This document shows, piece by piece, positions 7,903 through 14,670 of a stretch of 19,335 nt of DNA. The DNA comes from an uncultured Bacteroidota bacterium (lineage in GTDB: Bacteria > Bacteroidota > Bacteroidia > UKL13-3). The notes under the pieces were generated by a model. That model was not told the DNA's origin. It did not search any database and saw nothing but the letters and a program-made list of their open reading frames with translations. The stretch is taken from assembly GCA_903888395.1 (NCBI GenBank), contig CAISTO010000047.1, positions 1-19,335 of the forward strand. The letters are read 5' to 3'. The first letter of the stretch is position 1. Every line of letters starts with the position of its first letter. The position numbers and the translations under genes were made by a program.

Positions 7903-8913
7903 GTGGCTACAGAATTATCAAATCAATATGGCAAAATAATGCAAGATTTAAAAGCAAAGCGATTTGCTCCAATTTATATTTTGCATGGTGAGGAAACTTT
8001 TTTTGTAGATGCAATTAGTAGCTACATAGAACAACATGCTCTGAGCGAAAGTGAAAAAGGTTTTAACCAAACAATTTTTTATGCCAAGGATGTGGATCCA
8101 AACCAAGTGATAGAAGCTGCAAGACGCTTTCCAATGATGGCCGATAAACAAGTAATTATTGTAAAAGAAGCACAAGGTTTTAAAAACTTAGAGGGTTTTG
8201 AAAAATATTTGGTCAAACCCGTTCCAAGTACCATTTTAGTTATTGCCGTTAAAGGCAAAAAAATTGATAAAAGAACAAAATTTTACAAAGAAGCTGCAAA
8301 ACACGTAGTTTTTGAAAGCGCTAAATTATACGAGAAAGATTTAATGCCTTGGATAAAAAATTATGTTGTAACGGAGGGTTATACTATTGGAGATAAATCG
8401 GTTCAGATAATTGCGGATTCTTTAGGTAATGATTTGTCAAAAATATCGAATGAATTAGACAAGCTTTTTATCAATAAATCAGGTGGCGACAAAAACATTT
8501 CTGATAAAGACATTGAAACCTATATTGGTATTAGTAAAGACTTTAATTCATTTGAATTACTAAGTGCTATTGCAGATAAAAATTCGCAAAGAGCATTTAA
8601 AATTGGGCATCAATTAGCCAAGGCAAAAGACTTTTCTATTATTCCATTTGTAGCCGTTTTAAGCGGAATGTTTTCAAAGGGATATATCATAAAAAAAACA
8701 AATACAACCGATAAAAATACCATCATGAGGGCTTTTGGTTTAAATTATTTTTCAGCAGATGATTATGTAAATTTAGTAAAAAAATTCAGTTTAAGTGAAA
8801 TTGAAAAAGTTATATCCATTTGCTCACAATACGACTTAAAAAGTAAGGGAATCAATAGCGTAGCTATGACAAACCAAGAAATGTTAAAAGAAATATTAAT
8901 AAAAATATTGTAA
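7903..8913 (+). CDS. holA: DNA polymerase III subunit delta (HolA), GTG start
   Basis: HolA is the wrench subunit of the clamp loader: it opens the beta clamp and works with the gamma/tau and delta' subunits. From the GTG at 7903 the product is 336 residues, close to the usual 330-350. The N-terminal AAA+-like domain begins with APIYILHGEETFFVD (22-36), the delta-family equivalent of a degenerate Walker A region. A segment rich in aromatic and charged residues follows, then the C-terminal collar domain. The frame stays open upstream to a TTG at 7873, but those ten residues look non-coding. An ATG at 7939 is possible but would leave a very short N-terminus. GTG follows a run of A residues typical of Bacteroidota start regions. 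The gene is divergent from the nuclease-fold gene. Confidence 0.92.
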   Translation: MATELSNQYGKIMQDLKAKRFAPIYILHGEETFFVDAISSYIEQHALSESEKGFNQTIFYAKDVDPNQVIEAARRFPMMADKQVIIVKEAQGFKNLEGFEKYLVKPVPSTILVIAVKGKKIDKRTKFYKEAAKHVVFESAKLYEKDLMPWIKNYVVTEGYTIGDKSVQIIADSLGNDLSKISNELDKLFINKSGGDKNISDKDIETYIGISKDFNSFELLSAIADKNSQRAFKIGHQLAKAKDFSIIPFVAVLSGMFSKGYIIKKTNTTDKNTIMRAFGLNYFSADDYVNLVKKFSLSEIEKVISICSQYDLKSKGINSVAMTNQEMLKEILIKIL

Positions 8914-8921
8914 TTAAAAAA

Positions 8922-8929
8922 TAAATTTG
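8922..8929 (+). promoter_or_regulatory. Candidate -7 box upstream of the Asp-box secreted protein
   Basis: TAAATTTG matches TAnnTTTG perfectly, 74 bases before the chosen ATG and 8 bases past the holA stop. No TTG lies at the usual -33 spacing. Its position suggests the secreted-protein gene has its own promoter rather than reading through from holA. Confidence 0.3.
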
Positions 8930-9003
8930 TTTGCATTATTGTTACTTAATTATTAATTATGCAATTATTAAAAATAAAAAAAAACCAAATAAACCATAAA
9001 AAA

Positions 9004-10911
9004 ATGAAGAAAATTTTCCTATTAGGTTTTGCAATTGCTAGTAGTGCAGCATTTGCTCAAGCACCAAAAAACAGAGTACTACCAACAAATTACAATACTG
9101 AAGTAAACACTGTTAAGAAAACAGTGGATACTGACAAACCTTCAGTTGTAAGAACTGATAATAGTAAAAAATTATCAACTACAAGTTTGGGTAAAGGATC
9201 ATATTCAAAAGCAACCAAAATTGGTGAAACGATGAATAACCAACAAACAAATGGTTCTATTTATACAAGAGTATATGCGCATGCTGGAGGTAAAGTATCT
9301 GCAACATGGACATCTGCTCAAGAAGGAATTCCTAATGGTTCAAGTTCTAGAGGATCAGGTTATAACCATTTTAATGGAACTTCATGGGGAAATCCAATTC
9401 AGTCATCTTTAAGAATAGATCCTGAACGTACCGGTTTTCCTAATTATGCTTACAGCGCTTCAACAAATGAAGAAATGGTTCTTTCTCATATTGTAAAAGC
9501 ATCAGGTACTCCTAATGCAGGTGCTGCCACTGGAATTATGTTGAATCGTAAAACTGGATTAGGTGCTGGCACTTGGACGGGAACTGCGGTACTAGATAGT
9601 TCTAATATTTTGATTCCAGGAATTTTATGGAACAGGAGTGTGGTTTCGGGTAATTACTTACATGTAATTGCTTCATTTACTGATTCTGGTTCAGTACAGC
9701 CTAATAGTGTGACTATAAATGGAATCAAATCTCCACAAGTTTATTCACGTTTGAACTTAACAAATAATACTTGGGAAGTAAAGAAAATGATTTTACCTGG
9801 TTACACTAAAGAAAGAGTTTTTAGTGGTGGAAGTGATAATTATGCTATAGATGCAAAAGGTTCAAATGTTGCTATTTTATTTGGTGGCCTAACTGACGAT
9901 TTAACTTTATACAAATCGAGCGATAACGGTTCAAATTGGACAAGTACGATCATTGATTCATTTCCTGAACCTGCATTTGACAGAATTAAATTAATTGACA
10001 CTACTTACTCAAACGATGGAAGTTTAAGTGTTACATTAGACAAAAACGGCAATGCACATTGTTTTTGGGCTTTAGCTAGAATGATATCAACTACTAGTGG
10101 AAGTGTAAACTATTACCCTGGTCAAAATGAAATATTATATTGGAAAGAAGGAACTTCTTTAGACAGTATAAATGTAGTTGGTCAATCACCTGACGCAGAT
10201 GGAAACGGTAATTTAGATTTAGGAACAAGTTGGAATGCTGCTGGTACTCGATACTTTAGTAATTCTATTACTACTATGCCTCATGCCATGAGTGTTGACA
10301 ATTCAATTTACATGATTTTTTCGGGAATGACGGAAGGTGATGTTGATGCAAATGGTAGAAACTACAGAGATGTATATTTAAGATATTCAAGCGATTTAGG
10401 TACAACTTGGAGCACAAAAATATTGAACTTAACAGAATTTTTAGGATTTAACCAAGAGCAAGTTTTTGCAAGTATTTCACCAACTAGTGATGAAAATATT
10501 CATTTAACTTTTTCTCAAAGTACAATTATTGGTGGTTACGATGCAGATGACAATACTGATGCTGGTAATACAAATTACGAAATTATGCATTTAAGTGTTC
10601 CCATTGTAAATATATTAGCTGGAAATGTTGGTGTAATCAATGCTAAAAATGACGTATTTAATATTGTTAGCAATTACCCAAATCCTTTCAAAGGAACTAC
10701 AAATATTGAAGTAAACTTTACTCAAAGTACAAATGCTACTGTAAAAGTAATCAATGTAATGGGTCAAGAAGTATATAACCAAAACTTCAATAAAATTGCA
10801 GCTGGTTTAAATAATTTAGAAATCAATTTAGGTAATGTTGCTGCTGGAGTTTATTTCTACAGCATTGAAGCTAATGGCTTCAAAACTACTGGTAAAATGA
10901 TTGCTGAATAA
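9004..10911 (+). CDS. Secreted Asp-box (BNR) protein with T9SS C-terminal sorting domain
   Basis: A 635-residue cargo protein of the type IX secretion system. I start it at the ATG at 9004 because it opens directly into a signal peptide, MKKIFLLGFAIASSAAFAQ, with cleavage expected around the AFA-Q junction; the ATG at 8959 would add 15 lysine/asparagine-rich residues in front. The body contains two Asp-box motifs, SSDNGSNW (305-312) and SSDLGTTW (462-469), which mark sialidase-like beta-propeller blades. The spacing allows more, degenerate blades. No sialidase catalytic Arg triad can be claimed by eye. The C-terminus from about 545 is a type A sorting domain: NYPNPF (557-562), then VKVINVMGQEVY and AAGVYFYSI, ending GKMIAE. 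Expected to be exported to the periplasm, then across the outer membrane, with the tail cleaved. Substrate unknown. Confidence 0.88.
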   Translation: MKKIFLLGFAIASSAAFAQAPKNRVLPTNYNTEVNTVKKTVDTDKPSVVRTDNSKKLSTTSLGKGSYSKATKIGETMNNQQTNGSIYTRVYAHAGGKVSATWTSAQEGIPNGSSSRGSGYNHFNGTSWGNPIQSSLRIDPERTGFPNYAYSASTNEEMVLSHIVKASGTPNAGAATGIMLNRKTGLGAGTWTGTAVLDSSNILIPGILWNRSVVSGNYLHVIASFTDSGSVQPNSVTINGIKSPQVYSRLNLTNNTWEVKKMILPGYTKERVFSGGSDNYAIDAKGSNVAILFGGLTDDLTLYKSSDNGSNWTSTIIDSFPEPAFDRIKLIDTTYSNDGSLSVTLDKNGNAHCFWALARMISTTSGSVNYYPGQNEILYWKEGTSLDSINVVGQSPDADGNGNLDLGTSWNAAGTRYFSNSITTMPHAMSVDNSIYMIFSGMTEGDVDANGRNYRDVYLRYSSDLGTTWSTKILNLTEFLGFNQEQVFASISPTSDENIHLTFSQSTIIGGYDADDNTDAGNTNYEIMHLSVPIVNILAGNVGVINAKNDVFNIVSNYPNPFKGTTNIEVNFTQSTNATVKVINVMGQEVYNQNFNKIAAGLNNLEINLGNVAAGVYFYSIEANGFKTTGKMIAE

Positions 10912-11046
10912 TTAATGACTGCAAGAAAACTCCAATTTCTTCGTTACGCTTTCCATAAAAAATAATCATTTGCAAAAAGCAAACTCATTTTTTTTCTGGC
11001 TTCACAAGCCTCGAACTTGAAATTTTCTTATCAATCATAATATAAT

Positions 11047-11080
11047 AAAAAAGCCATTCGAAATTCGAATGGCTTTTTTT
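11047..11080. terminator. Bidirectional intrinsic terminator
   Basis: A perfect inverted repeat, AAAAAAGCCATTCGAA (11047-11062) against its complement ending in seven T (11064-11080), with the centre AAATT forming the loop. It has a T-run on one side and an A-run on the other, so it can stop transcription in both directions. It lies between the convergent Asp-box protein gene and the binding-protein gene. The bases 10912-11046 before it hold nothing else I recognise. Confidence 0.9.
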
Positions 11081-11112
11081 ATGAATTATGAATCAGAATT
11101 TTTAATATATAA

Positions 11113-11988
11113 TTATACCAACTCAAGTGTTTTATCATAACATATATCAAAAATATTGGGTATTGTTTTCAATATGTTAAATTGAACCAATTTTGAAAAT
11201 ATTACAAGCATTTCCTCTTCATTTATTTCTGCTTTAGCAGCATATTCCAATTCCCCAAACCATTTCATGGCATCGGCTAGTTTTATTTGATAACGCCAAG
11301 CTATTAAATCAACGGCTTCATCATTAAATTTTAAATCGTTGCAGCTTTCATTTAGTATGGCCAAAACCTCGTCTAAAGTAACAGGTTGAGCGTTTATAAA
11401 TTCATTGGTAGCTACTACCGCAAAACAAGGCCAAGGAGTTTTACATTCACCTATCATTTTGAATTCACCATTGTCAACAAATGGCTTGGTAGTAAATTTT
11501 TCCCACATAAAAAGTTGTGCAGTATTTTCGGCTAAAGCTTTTCTTGCTCCAGCCAAATTTCCAATTACTTCAAAATCGGTTTCATGATTTATGGTCAATC
11601 CGTTATTAGCTGCATTTACATAAGCCATTAAATGTGAACCAGAATTAAACCTACTTATTGCATATTTATTTCCCTGCATGTCTGCAATGCTATTAATAGC
11701 CGATTTTGCATTCACAAAAACACCCCAACGCAATGGTGAGTTTACGTAAAACTGAACTATTTTACTCGGATTTCCTTGTGTAATATCAGCAATAACACCT
11801 TCGGTTAATGCAATGGCAATATCAATTTCTCCATTTCTAAGCATTTTACACATGGCGCCAGTTCCACCTGGAACATCTATCCATTCAATGAGAATTCCTT
11901 TTTCAGCAAACTTTCCATTTTCAATGGCCAAATGCCAAGCCAAATTAAAATGTTCAGGAACACCACCAACTCTTACTGTTTTTATCAT
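11113..11988 (-). CDS. Cytoplasmic periplasmic-binding-protein-fold protein (NMT1/Ca3427-like)
   Basis: A 291-residue type 2 periplasmic-binding-protein fold. It begins MIKTVRVGGVPEHFNLAWH, i.e. straight into the first strand, with no signal peptide or lipobox, so it should stay in the cytoplasm. Conserved features are the VGGVPEHFN start (7-15), the DVPGGTGAMCKMLRNGEIDIA block (38-58), LTEGVIADI (61-69) and QGNPSKIVQFYV (71-82). These resemble the NMT1/THI5-like relatives grouped with the fungal protein Ca3427, rather than transporter binding proteins. No permease or ATPase genes are beside it, which fits a soluble binding protein or an uncharacterised enzyme rather than an importer. Ligand unknown. 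Transcribed divergently from accC. Confidence 0.75.
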   Translation of the reverse strand: MIKTVRVGGVPEHFNLAWHLAIENGKFAEKGILIEWIDVPGGTGAMCKMLRNGEIDIAIALTEGVIADITQGNPSKIVQFYVNSPLRWGVFVNAKSAINSIADMQGNKYAISRFNSGSHLMAYVNAANNGLTINHETDFEVIGNLAGARKALAENTAQLFMWEKFTTKPFVDNGEFKMIGECKTPWPCFAVVATNEFINAQPVTLDEVLAILNESCNDLKFNDEAVDLIAWRYQIKLADAMKWFGELEYAAKAEINEEEMLVIFSKLVQFNILKTIPNIFDICYDKTLELV

Positions 11989-12033
11989 TAAATATAAAAA
12001 TAATTAAATGCGCTAAAATGTTTTAAAATCATA

Positions 12034-12066
12034 CAAATTTAATAAAATGTTAGTTGCTAAAAGCAA
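12034..12066 (-). promoter_or_regulatory. Candidate promoter for the binding-protein-fold gene
   Basis: The minus strand reads TAAATTTG (12041-12034), a perfect -7 consensus match, with a TTG at 12066-12064 separated by 22 bases. This is within the spacing reported for Bacteroidota promoters. The leader to the ATG at 11988 would be about 40 bases. Confidence 0.45.
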
Positions 12067-12088
12067 TAGAAATACTCAAAAAACAATT

Positions 12089-12096
12089 TATATTTG
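12089..12096 (+). promoter_or_regulatory. Candidate -7 box for accC
   Basis: TATATTTG matches TAnnTTTG perfectly, 13 bases before the accC ATG. That implies a leader of only about 7 bases. No TTG is found at -33 spacing. The box lies inside the frame extended upstream of accC, which supports the downstream ATG as the start. Confidence 0.4.
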
Positions 12097-12109
12097 CCCA
12101 CCGAATTTT

Positions 12110-13588
12110 ATGAAAAAAATACTAATTGCAAACAGAGGAGAAATAGCTTTACGTGTAATGCGCACTGCTAAAGAAATGGGAATTAAAACAGTTGCCGTTT
12201 TTAGTGAAGCCGATAGAAAAGCATTACATGTTCGTTATGCCGATGAAGCAGTTTGTATTGGTCCTCCGCCAAGTAATCAAAGTTATTTGCTTGGTGATAA
12301 AATCATAGAAGTTGCTTTGCAATTAGGTGTTGATGGCATTCATCCTGGCTATGGTTTTTTAAGTGAAAATGCTCATTTTGCTCGCAAAGTAAAAGAAGCT
12401 GGCATTACATTCATTGGCCCAAGTGCTGAAAGTATGGAGCTAATGGGTGGAAAAATTTCAGCTAAAAATGCAGTAGCGAAGTTCAATGTTCCTATGGTAC
12501 CCGGAACCAAAGACGCTTTAACAGATGTAAATGCTGCTAAAAAAATTGCTTCAGAAATTGGTTATCCAATATTAATTAAAGCAAGTGCTGGAGGTGGCGG
12601 AAAAGGAATGAGAGTGGTAGAAGTTGAAAGTGAATTTGAAGAACAAATTAAACTAGCACAATCGGAAGCAAAAAGTGCCTTTGGCGATGATGCAGTTTTT
12701 ATTGAAAAATATGTGGGTGCTCCTCGTCATATTGAATTTCAAATTCTTGGCGATACACATGGAAATATCGTTCATTTATTTGAACGCGAATGCAGTATTC
12801 AACGCAGACATCAAAAATTGGTGGAAGAAGCGCCTAGCAGCTGTTTAACCGAGGAGTTAAGACAAAAAATGGGCGAAGCTGCTGTCAATGTTGCTAAAGC
12901 ATGTAATTACGTTGGTGCGGGAACGGTAGAGTTTTTAGTAGACGATCAATTGAATTTTTATTTCTTAGAAATGAATACTCGTTTACAAGTAGAGCATCCG
13001 GTAACGGAACAAATAGTAAACTTAGATTTAGTAAAAGAGCAAATCAGAATTGCCAGAGGCGAAACATTAGGATATGCGCAAAGTGATTTGAAAATTAACG
13101 GACATGCCATAGAATTACGTGTATGTGCCGAGGATCCTGCCAATAATTTTTTACCAGATATAGGAAGATTAATTACCTATAAAACACCACAAGGTTATGG
13201 TGTTCGAGTGGATGATAGCTTTGAGGCGGGAATGGAAATTCCAATTCAATACGATCCAATGATTGCAAAGCTTATCACTTTTGGAAAAGACCGGGAGGAA
13301 GCTATAAAACGGATGATTCGTGCCATTGACGATTATCAATTAACAGGAATAGAAACTACTTTGCCATTTGGCAAATTTGTTATGAAACACGAAGCATTTA
13401 TCAGTGGTAATTTTGATACTAAGTTCATTGAAAAGCATTTCAATCCAAAAAATTTAAAGGAATTAAATAATTACAATGAAGCATATGCATTTGCCGCTGG
13501 TGAATTATTTTTTGCAAATGAAGCAAATTCAAAACAACAAGCTTTAGTAGAAAAAAATAGCAATTGGTTACAAAATAGAAAAGCATAA
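12110..13588 (+). CDS. accC: Biotin carboxylase (acetyl-CoA carboxylase subunit AccC)
   Basis: Carboxylates the biotin of a carrier protein using ATP and bicarbonate, the first half-reaction of acetyl-CoA carboxylase (malonyl-CoA for fatty acids). The ATG at 12110 gives MKKILIANRGEIALRV, the canonical N-terminus; an ATG at 12047 only adds 21 non-homologous residues. The 492-residue product shows HPGYGFLSEN (78-87), the ATP-grasp glycine loop KASAGGGGKGM (157-167), RRHQKLVEE with K236, metal ligands E287 (FLEMNTR) and E295 (QVEHP), and catalytic R337 (ELRVCAEDP). It is about 40 residues longer than the E. coli enzyme; the tail (about 450-492) has no biotin-attachment motif. No accB or carboxyltransferase gene is adjacent, so it could also be the alpha subunit of another acyl-CoA or pyruvate carboxylase. 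Confidence 0.93.
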   Translation: MKKILIANRGEIALRVMRTAKEMGIKTVAVFSEADRKALHVRYADEAVCIGPPPSNQSYLLGDKIIEVALQLGVDGIHPGYGFLSENAHFARKVKEAGITFIGPSAESMELMGGKISAKNAVAKFNVPMVPGTKDALTDVNAAKKIASEIGYPILIKASAGGGGKGMRVVEVESEFEEQIKLAQSEAKSAFGDDAVFIEKYVGAPRHIEFQILGDTHGNIVHLFERECSIQRRHQKLVEEAPSSCLTEELRQKMGEAAVNVAKACNYVGAGTVEFLVDDQLNFYFLEMNTRLQVEHPVTEQIVNLDLVKEQIRIARGETLGYAQSDLKINGHAIELRVCAEDPANNFLPDIGRLITYKTPQGYGVRVDDSFEAGMEIPIQYDPMIAKLITFGKDREEAIKRMIRAIDDYQLTGIETTLPFGKFVMKHEAFISGNFDTKFIEKHFNPKNLKELNNYNEAYAFAAGELFFANEANSKQQALVEKNSNWLQNRKA

Positions 13589-13660
13589 GAATTTTGTAAT
13601 AAAATTGTTTTCAAATAAAAATCAGTACAGAATTAAAAAAACAATACCTAAAATTGCAGC

Positions 13661-13849
13661 GTGGAAAAAATAATTAACCAAACAAATACTAAACCGCTTG
13701 AATGCCCTGTTCCTCATGGCAAAAGATGGAAGTGGCTTGGTTATATAAAAAAACTAGGCTTTTGGGGTTTTCTGTTTTTCTTAATTAAGGGAATTACCGT
13801 TTGGATAATTTTACCTTATTTGGCTGCCAAAGGAATTTTTAATTGGTAA
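13661..13849 (+). CDS. 62-residue single-helix membrane protein, GTG start
   Basis: A small protein of unknown function. A hydrophilic N-terminus containing CPVPHGKRWKW (19-29) is followed by the basic patch YIKKLG (28-33 region) and one strongly hydrophobic helix at about 34-57, ending KGIFNW. The only start in frame is GTG at 13661; there is no ATG in the frame. It resembles, from memory, very small Bacteroidota proteins with an LGFWGFLFFLIKG core that databases often label misleadingly. The basic flank before the helix predicts the N-terminus in the cytoplasm. It lies 72 bases after accC on the same strand and may be co-transcribed. A near-consensus -7 box (TAAAATTG, 13649-13656) lies so close that its transcript would be almost leaderless. 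Confidence 0.6.
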   Translation: MEKIINQTNTKPLECPVPHGKRWKWLGYIKKLGFWGFLFFLIKGITVWIILPYLAAKGIFNW

Positions 13850-13854
13850 ACAAA

Positions 13855-13870
13855 TAGTTGCTAGCAACTA
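13855..13870. repeat. Perfect 16-bp palindrome
   Basis: TAGTTGCTAGCAACTA is fully self-complementary, five bases after the stop of the 62-residue protein. There is no T-run after it. It could be a symmetric protein-binding site or a fragment of a repeat; nothing here decides. Confidence 0.6.
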
Positions 13871-13948
13871 GCTCTTGACTTCAAATTGGGAGCCATTTTT
13901 AATAATAAAATTCATTTTAACTTTACCAATCATTTTGTTTTTAAAACC

Positions 13949-13956
13949 TATATTTG
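13949..13956 (+). promoter_or_regulatory. Promoter-like -7 box before the 188-bp element
   Basis: TATATTTG matches TAnnTTTG perfectly. The expected start point, about six bases after its last G, falls on the first base of the 188-bp inverted-end element at 13962. The only upstream TTTG (13934-13937) is 11 bases away, too close for a standard -33 element. Confidence 0.35.
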
Positions 13957-13961
13957 CCATT

Positions 13962-14149
13962 GAAAGGTCGGTGTAATATTTGAAAAAAATTAATACCATT
14001 TAATAAACAGCTGAACCGCTTTGTCAAAACCAGGCTTTTTTACCCTCGGGGATTTTTGGTAACTTGTTACCAAAAACGTTAGAAGGTTGCGACTCCTGTG
14101 GAGGCTAAATCCTATTCATTTACGGATTTTATTCAAAAGCCGACCTTTC
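13962..14149. repeat. 188-bp element with 10-bp perfect inverted ends (MITE-like or structured RNA)
   Basis: GAAAGGTCGG at 13962-13971 is exactly complementary to CCGACCTTTC at 14140-14149. Near the centre is a perfect 11-bp stem (14053-14063 with 14066-14076, core TTTTTGGTAAC) that could fold as a hairpin. Smaller local stems are CTCC-TGT-GGAG at 14093-14103 and AAATCC/GGATTT near 14106-14129. No convincing target-site duplication flanks it and it encodes no plausible protein. The closing stem, central hairpin, T-run right after the 3' arm (14150-14153) and -7 box just before it also fit a non-coding RNA of about 190 nt. The sequence does not decide between a miniature inverted-repeat element and an RNA gene. 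Confidence 0.6.
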
Positions 14150-14188
14150 TTTTAAATTATTTTACTCAAGCATTTTACTCAAATAACA

Positions 14189-14251
14189 AGCCAGTTCGTG
14201 ATTTGTAATCCGAAGAAAAATTCTTAGCCAGTTCGGATTTGTAATCCGAAC
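14189..14251. repeat. Tandem pair of hairpin repeats
   Basis: The unit AGCCAGTTCGGATTTGTAATC followed by CGAA occurs at 14226-14250 and, with one inserted T, at 14189-14214. The second unit contains a perfect 9-bp hairpin, GTTCGGATT-TGT-AATCCGAAC (14231-14251); the first is disrupted by its inserted base. Just upstream, ATTTTACTCAA is also repeated (14159-14169 and 14172-14182). These look like REP-type intergenic repeats. Confidence 0.75.
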
Positions 14252-14271
14252 CCATTTACTATTTGTACGAA

Positions 14272-14318
14272 GTTGGTGTCCTCACCAACTTCTCAAATTC
14301 GATTGGTGGGGACACCAA
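14272..14318. repeat. Dispersed nested-palindrome repeat, copy 2
   Basis: The left arm GTTGGTGTCCTCACCAAC (14272-14289) is identical to copy 1. The right arm (14302-14318) differs from a perfect complement at one internal base and at its outermost pair. The 29 bases from 14272 to 14300 are identical to 18593-18621 in copy 3, and the GAGGATAAA after the right arm is shared too. It lies in the gene-free stretch before the large secreted-protein gene. Confidence 0.9.
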
Positions 14319-14478
14319 GCGAGGATAAAAACTGCAAATGCTAATAGATTTGCTTTCATTAATAATTTGAGTGCTTTGCCCACTCATAGAAAAGTTGATT
14401 TCTTTATTAAAAAAGCCCATGAAACACATTAAAAGCTTTAAATAATTAGGAACTATAAAACTATTTTGTTAGTGTTGA

Positions 14479-14664
14479 TATCTAAAAATCAATAGTTCAC
14501 ACATTATTATTACCGACTTGATTGGCAGAAAAATATTGGAAGAAAATGTTACAAATGCTAGCAACGAACATACTGTTTTAGTGAATGAACTTAAAACAGA
14601 TGTTTATATTTTAAGCTTACAAAAAGAAGGCGAAACAAGCAGAATTAAATTTGTAAAAGAATAA
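14479..14664 (+). pseudogene. Decayed C-terminus of a T9SS cargo gene
   Basis: After an in-frame stop at 14476-14478, a frame reads LKINSSHIIITDLIGRKILE and continues through VNELKTDVYILSLQKEG to IKFVKE and a stop at 14662-14664. This is the second half of a type A T9SS sorting domain: the strand-DLIGR-strand unit, then the VYILSL and terminal lysine-rich strands. The YPNP start of such a domain, the passenger and any start codon are missing; upstream DNA shows no further coding sequence. It is therefore a truncated remnant, in the same frame as the intact T9SS gene whose ATG lies six bases past its stop. A TAAATTTG box (14646-14653) inside it could serve that gene. Confidence 0.75.
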
Positions 14665-14670
14665 AAAACT

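Noticed and set aside
9004..10911. Secreted sialidase enzyme
   Set aside because: Only Asp-boxes are visible; these occur in many non-sialidase propellers and no catalytic residues can be pointed to.
10912..11046. Additional feature downstream of the Asp-box protein
   Set aside because: Before the terminator hairpin I see no ORF, repeat or motif in this segment.
13962..14149. Definite 6S RNA gene
   Set aside because: The outline is similar, but I cannot show the conserved open-complex-like bubble and have no covariance support, so it is kept as an undecided element.
14189..14318. CRISPR array
   Set aside because: The repeats are two different hairpin families, only two or three copies each, without regular spacers and without cas genes.
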